NCBI GenBank assembly: GCA_964345235.1
Contig: CAYFQE010000029.1
Span: 1-9,401, forward strand
Direction: 5' to 3'
DNA length: 9,401 bases
DNA from: Scatomorpha sp964345235
Lineage (GTDB): Bacteria > Bacillota > Clostridia > Oscillospirales > Oscillospiraceae
Shown: positions 6,386 through 9,401 of the stretch, one piece after another
How positions within the stretch are numbered: the first letter of the stretch is position 1
How the letters are laid out: each line of letters begins with the position of its first letter
The notes under the pieces: model-generated
What the model was told of the DNA's origin: nothing
The model's database searches: none
The model's input: only the letters and a program-made list of their open reading frames with translations
Position numbers and translations under genes: made by a program

Positions 6386-7045
6386 ATGAAATATAAAACT
6401 GTAATTTTCGATCTTGACGGAACTTTATTAAATACACTCGACGACATAAGAGACAGCCTGAATGTCGCGCTCTCGAAATTCGGATTTAAAGAGAGAAGCT
6501 TGGAAGAGGTTAGAAAGGCGGTCGGGTATGCCTCAAGGGAGCTTTTGGCGAGGACCTTGGAGGGCGGACACGAAAACCCACAGCTTAAAACCGTTTTAGA
6601 TTATTACTTAGAATATTATGAGAAACACAGCAATATAAAAACAAAGCCGTACGAAGGAATAATAGAGCTTTTAGAGGAACTTCGCGAGCAGGGAGTAAAA
6701 ACAGCCATAGTTTCCAACAAGCCGCAGGAGGCTGTTTCCATCTTAAACAGGGAAATTTTCGGCGAGCTTGTAGAGCTTGCAATCGGCGAGAGCTCAGAGC
6801 TCCCGAGAAAGCCGAACCCCGCCATGCTTCTTAAAGCGGTTGAGCTACTTGGTTGCGCGAAAGAAGAGTGCGTATATGTCGGCGATACCGAGGTGGATGT
6901 ACAAACAGCCCAAAATGCCGAAATGGACATTATCGTTGTGCTCTGGGGCTTCAGAAAAAAAGAAGAGCTACTTAACACAGGGGCAAAAATATTCGCGGCA
7001 GATATCGAAGAGCTGGGCAGAATAATCCGAGAAGAGGGAAGCTGA
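6386..7045 (+). CDS. HAD-superfamily phosphatase, phosphoglycolate-phosphatase-like
   Basis: A 219-residue cytoplasmic hydrolase of HAD subfamily IA. Motif I is DLDGT (9-13) with nucleophile D9 and acid/base D11. Motif II is the serine in IVSNK (108-112), motif III the lysine of RKPNP (K142), and motif IV GDTEVD (166-171) binds magnesium. The helical cap at about 15-85 and the ending VLWGFRKKEEL resemble Gph and PpaX proteins, which hydrolyse 2-phosphoglycolate or pyrophosphate; family members often act on several sugar phosphates, so the substrate is open. Preferred start is the second ATG, as its ribosome site dictates. It has its own promoter after the importer terminator. No terminator is visible before prfB, so some read-through into prfB is possible. 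Confidence 0.85.
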   Translation: MKYKTVIFDLDGTLLNTLDDIRDSLNVALSKFGFKERSLEEVRKAVGYASRELLARTLEGGHENPQLKTVLDYYLEYYEKHSNIKTKPYEGIIELLEELREQGVKTAIVSNKPQEAVSILNREIFGELVELAIGESSELPRKPNPAMLLKAVELLGCAKEECVYVGDTEVDVQTAQNAEMDIIVVLWGFRKKEELLNTGAKIFAADIEELGRIIREEGS

Positions 7046-7062
7046 AGGATTGGGGCAAAGTA

Positions 7063-7091
7063 TTTACTTTACCGAGCTTTTTATATATACT
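7063..7091 (+). promoter_or_regulatory. Sigma-A-type promoter of prfB-capA
   Basis: TTTACT (7063-7068) and TATACT (7086-7091) are 17 bases apart, four and five matches of six. The -10 box ends 35 bases before the prfB start. It would drive prfB and the closely spaced capA-type gene. Confidence 0.7.
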
Positions 7092-7126
7092 AATATGTCG
7101 ATAAACTAAACGAAGGTTGCTGAAAT

Positions 7127-8245
7127 ATGCTTGAATTTGAAGAATACCGTCAAAAACTTTTGGCTCTCGAGCCGCAAATAGAAGATTTAGCCGAGGCTCT
7201 CAGGCTAAAAGAGGCCGAGGAGAGAATAGCCGAAATACAAAAAAAGTCCGAAGACCCCGAATTTTGGCAGGACATAGAGAATAGCCAAAAACTCAATAAA
7301 GAGCTCAAGAACCTCAAACAAAAATGCAAAAAGCACGAAAAGCTCGAAAACAGCCTTAACGACTTTTTAGCTCTGTGCGAAATGGCTCTGGAGGAAGAGG
7401 ACTCGAGCATGCTTGGCGAGCTTAAAGCGGGTTACGATGAGCTCGAAGAAGAGCTTGAAAATGCCAGACTCGATGCCCTGCTCACAGGCGAATACGACTC
7501 CAACAACGCCATAATGACACTGCACGCCGGAGCGGGCGGCACCGAAGCCCAAGATTGGACAAGCATGCTTTACAGAATGTACACCAGATGGGCGGAGCGC
7601 CAAGGCTATTCTTATACAGTTTTAGATATGCTCGACGGCGAAGAGGCGGGCATTAAATCCGTCACTCTAAAAATAGAGGGCCTCAACGCCTACGGCTATC
7701 TCAGAAGCGAACACGGCGTGCACAGACTTGTAAGAATTTCGCCTTTCGATTCCTCGGGGCGCAGACATACAAGCTTTGCCGCTGTTGAGGTAATGCCCGA
7801 AATAGAAAACGACAGCGACATAGAGCTCAAAGACGACGATATAAAAATGGATGTTTTCCGCTCTTCGGGTGCGGGCGGCCAAAAGGTAAATAAAACCTCG
7901 AGCGCAGTAAGGCTCACGCACATACCCAGCGGAATAGTGGTCTCGAGTCAGGTCGAGCGCAGTCACTTCCAGAATTTGGAAAACTGCAAATCGATGCTCA
8001 GAGCAAGGCTTGCCGAGATAAAGGAGCGCGAGCACCTCGAGAAGATTTCGGATATAAAGGGCGTACAGATGAAAATAGAATGGGGCAGCCAGATAAGGTC
8101 ATATGTGTTCATGCCCTACACTCTGGCAAAGGATATGCGCACGGGCTTCGAAAACGGAAACATAACTGCTGTTATGGACGGCGATATAGGCGGCTTTATA
8201 AATGCATATCTCAAGTATAAAGCCGGCGGAAACGGGGGAGAATAA
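7127..8245 (+). CDS. prfB: Peptide chain release factor 2, without programmed frameshift
   Basis: A 372-residue release factor that recognises UGA and UAA stop codons in the ribosomal A site and triggers peptide release. The coiled-coil N-terminal domain spans about 1-115. RISPFD contains the RF2 stop-reading tripeptide SPF (205-207), which separates it from RF1 (P-x-T). SSGAGGQKVN holds the catalytic GGQ (250-252), at the same residue numbers as in E. coli RF2, with serine at position 246. Glutamine of GGQ is normally methylated by PrmC. Many prfB genes carry an in-frame UGA near codon 26 that needs a +1 shift; here codons 24-29 read GCT CTC AGG CTA AAA GAG with no stop, so this control is absent. 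GAAGG lies ten bases before the ATG. Several neighbours end in TGA, so an RF2 is required. Confidence 0.96.
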   Translation: MLEFEEYRQKLLALEPQIEDLAEALRLKEAEERIAEIQKKSEDPEFWQDIENSQKLNKELKNLKQKCKKHEKLENSLNDFLALCEMALEEEDSSMLGELKAGYDELEEELENARLDALLTGEYDSNNAIMTLHAGAGGTEAQDWTSMLYRMYTRWAERQGYSYTVLDMLDGEEAGIKSVTLKIEGLNAYGYLRSEHGVHRLVRISPFDSSGRRHTSFAAVEVMPEIENDSDIELKDDDIKMDVFRSSGAGGQKVNKTSSAVRLTHIPSGIVVSSQVERSHFQNLENCKSMLRARLAEIKEREHLEKISDIKGVQMKIEWGSQIRSYVFMPYTLAKDMRTGFENGNITAVMDGDIGGFINAYLKYKAGGNGGE

Positions 8246-8247
8246 AA

Positions 8248-9393
8248 ATGAAAAGACCTGTTTTCTCTATAATTGCGCTCATATTACTGTTTATTCTCAT
8301 GCTCAGCGGGGGAAGCTTCCACTTTCTGCCGAAGGGCGAAATAAGCAATACAGAGAGTGCCGAAACATCATTGCCCGAAAACAAAGCCGAGCAAACAGAG
8401 CCCAAGTCGGAAGAAGAGGCTCCCGAAACACCCGAAGTTTTGGAATCTCAGTTTTATGAAATCAGCTTTATAGGCGATATAACGCCCGATTCGGTTCAGT
8501 TTTACAGAAACACACCGCAGGGCTACCAAAATGTGGTAAAGCCCGATAATCTCGCTTATGTCTTTGCAAATACAAAACACCTCTTCGAAAACGACTATCT
8601 CACAATAGGCAACTTCGAGTGTGTGCTCACCGATAGAAACCTTGCGAGCAAGTCCAAAAACTTTGTCTTCAAGGCACCCACGGTCTACACGGGAATTATG
8701 ACCGAGGGAAGCGTTGAATTTGTCACGCTCGGAAACAACCATGTTCTCGACTATGGCGAGGAGGGCTATGCCGACACAAAGGCGGCGCTCGATTCCGCCG
8801 GTATTGCCTATGCGGGAAGAGACGAGTATACAATCTATGAAAGGGATGACGGGCTCAAGGTCGGAATCTATGCCGACAGTTTCAGCACTGTCGAGAAAAT
8901 ACAAAAGGGAATCGCCGCCCTAAAAAATGAGGGAGCCGAGTTTATAATAGCTGCCCTCCACTGGGGCGATGAGGGGGCCTATAAGGTCAACAGCATGCAG
9001 CAAACTCAGGGACACGCCGCAATCGACGCAGGAGCCGACATTGTCTACGGCACGCACCCGCACACTCTCCAGCCGATAGAAGTTTATAAAGATAAATATA
9101 TCTTCTACAGCTGCGGCAACTGGACATTCGGCGGAAACACGGACCCGCGCGATAAGGATACGGTTGTAATTAAGCTCAAGGTCGAGAAGAAGCCGAACGG
9201 AGAGATCGTAATGGGCAAGCTCGATTTGATTCCATGTGCATCTTCGGGAGTTTTGAAGGGCAACAACTATCAGCCTGTCCTAATAGAAGAGAGCGACGAG
9301 AGATACGAGAGAGTTCTTTCAAAGCTTAAAGGCACCTTCGAGGGCGCCAATCTCGAAATAGGCTATACCTACGGAGTCGGCGAACTGGGCTGA
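8248..9393 (+). CDS. CapA-family membrane-anchored protein (metallophosphoesterase fold)
   Basis: A 381-residue protein with a single uncleaved signal-anchor (about 5-23), an E/P/T-rich linker (about 30-67) and an extracytoplasmic CapA domain, the fold linked to poly-gamma-glutamate capsule synthesis but also found in many non-capsulated Firmicutes with unknown roles. Metal-site motifs appear in order: IGD (75-77), GNFEC (121-125), GNNHVLDYG (162-170), HWGDE (238-242), GTHPH (268-272) and YSCGNW (287-292). The usual forms are NLE and YSLGNF, so this is a slightly divergent member. The ATG lies two bases after the prfB stop, and its ribosome site GGGGGAG (8234-8240) is inside the end of prfB, so the two are probably co-transcribed. 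No capB or capC gene is in view, so capsule synthesis is not supported. The TGA is followed five bases later by an ATG at the window edge. Confidence 0.85.
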   Translation: MKRPVFSIIALILLFILMLSGGSFHFLPKGEISNTESAETSLPENKAEQTEPKSEEEAPETPEVLESQFYEISFIGDITPDSVQFYRNTPQGYQNVVKPDNLAYVFANTKHLFENDYLTIGNFECVLTDRNLASKSKNFVFKAPTVYTGIMTEGSVEFVTLGNNHVLDYGEEGYADTKAALDSAGIAYAGRDEYTIYERDDGLKVGIYADSFSTVEKIQKGIAALKNEGAEFIIAALHWGDEGAYKVNSMQQTQGHAAIDAGADIVYGTHPHTLQPIEVYKDKYIFYSCGNWTFGGNTDPRDKDTVVIKLKVEKKPNGEIVMGKLDLIPCASSGVLKGNNYQPVLIEESDERYERVLSKLKGTFEGANLEIGYTYGVGELG

Positions 9394-9401
9394 TAAAAAT
9401 G

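Noticed and set aside
7127..7230. Programmed +1 frameshift in prfB
   Set aside because: The reading frame is continuous through the usual site and contains no in-frame TGA there.
8368..8904. Open frame of 178 codons antisense to the capA-type gene
   Set aside because: The opposite strand codes for a protein with all CapA motifs. The antisense frame has no recognisable motif and is explained by codon composition. Other long antisense frames in prfB, the permease and the HAD gene were dropped for the same reason.
9399..9401. Start codon of a further gene at the window edge
   Set aside because: An ATG ends the window five bases after the capA-type stop, but no clear ribosome site precedes it and no coding sequence is visible.
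1..9401. CRISPR arrays, tRNA or rRNA genes, insertion sequences, prophage or attachment sites
   Set aside because: No regularly spaced repeats, cloverleaf sequences, transposase or integrase motifs were seen on either strand.

Overview
The window looks like chromosome of an anaerobic, low-to-moderate-GC Gram-positive bacterium, most likely a Clostridia-type member of the Bacillota. The grounds are GA-rich Shine-Dalgarno sites in front of most genes, two clear TTGACA/TATAAT-type promoters with 17-nt spacers, frequent AGA/AGG and ATA codons, a lipoprotein signal peptide on a solute-binding protein, and gene families common in strict anaerobes (an OFA-type carboxylate transporter and a stand-alone FmdE protein). 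No taxonomic marker was compared, so the assignment is an inference.

Layout. Positions 1-165 carry the 3' end of an unidentified plus-strand gene, followed by a 13-bp hairpin that should terminate transcription from both sides. Minus strand: an OFA-type MFS transporter (227-1423), then, behind its own terminator (1506-1536), a two-gene overlapping unit coding for a class I SAM-dependent methyltransferase (2059-2856) and an FmdE-family zinc protein (1554-2069). A 299-bp divergent intergenic region (2857-3155) holds two very similar G-tract dyads and a potentially structured leader. Plus strand: a tightly packed three-gene importer operon of the FecCD/BtuCD type, coding for ATPase (3156-3947), permease (3952-5043) and lipoprotein solute-binding protein (5055-6227), closed by a terminator. 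Then come a HAD phosphatase with its own promoter (6386-7045), prfB for peptide chain release factor 2 (7127-8245) with its own promoter, and a CapA-type membrane-anchored phosphoesterase-like protein (8248-9393) two bases behind prfB.

How the genes may work together. The central part (1554-6227) looks like one functional locus: an importer for a metal chelate, corrinoid or oxyanion, facing a divergently transcribed methyltransferase-FmdE pair. FmdE takes its name from the molybdenum/tungsten formylmethanofuran dehydrogenase operon of methanogens, but nothing else here suggests methanogenesis. The paired CCCCC-A-GGGGGG and CCCCCC-T-GGGGGG elements resemble the G-tract operators of CsoR/RcnR/FrmR-family metal or thiol sensors. 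They can also pair with each other as a 12-bp RNA or DNA stem. This locus is the best candidate for something not fully described; its substrate cannot be read from the sequence. HAD phosphatase, prfB and capA are ordinary chromosomal genes, although this prfB lacks the programmed frameshift found in many relatives.
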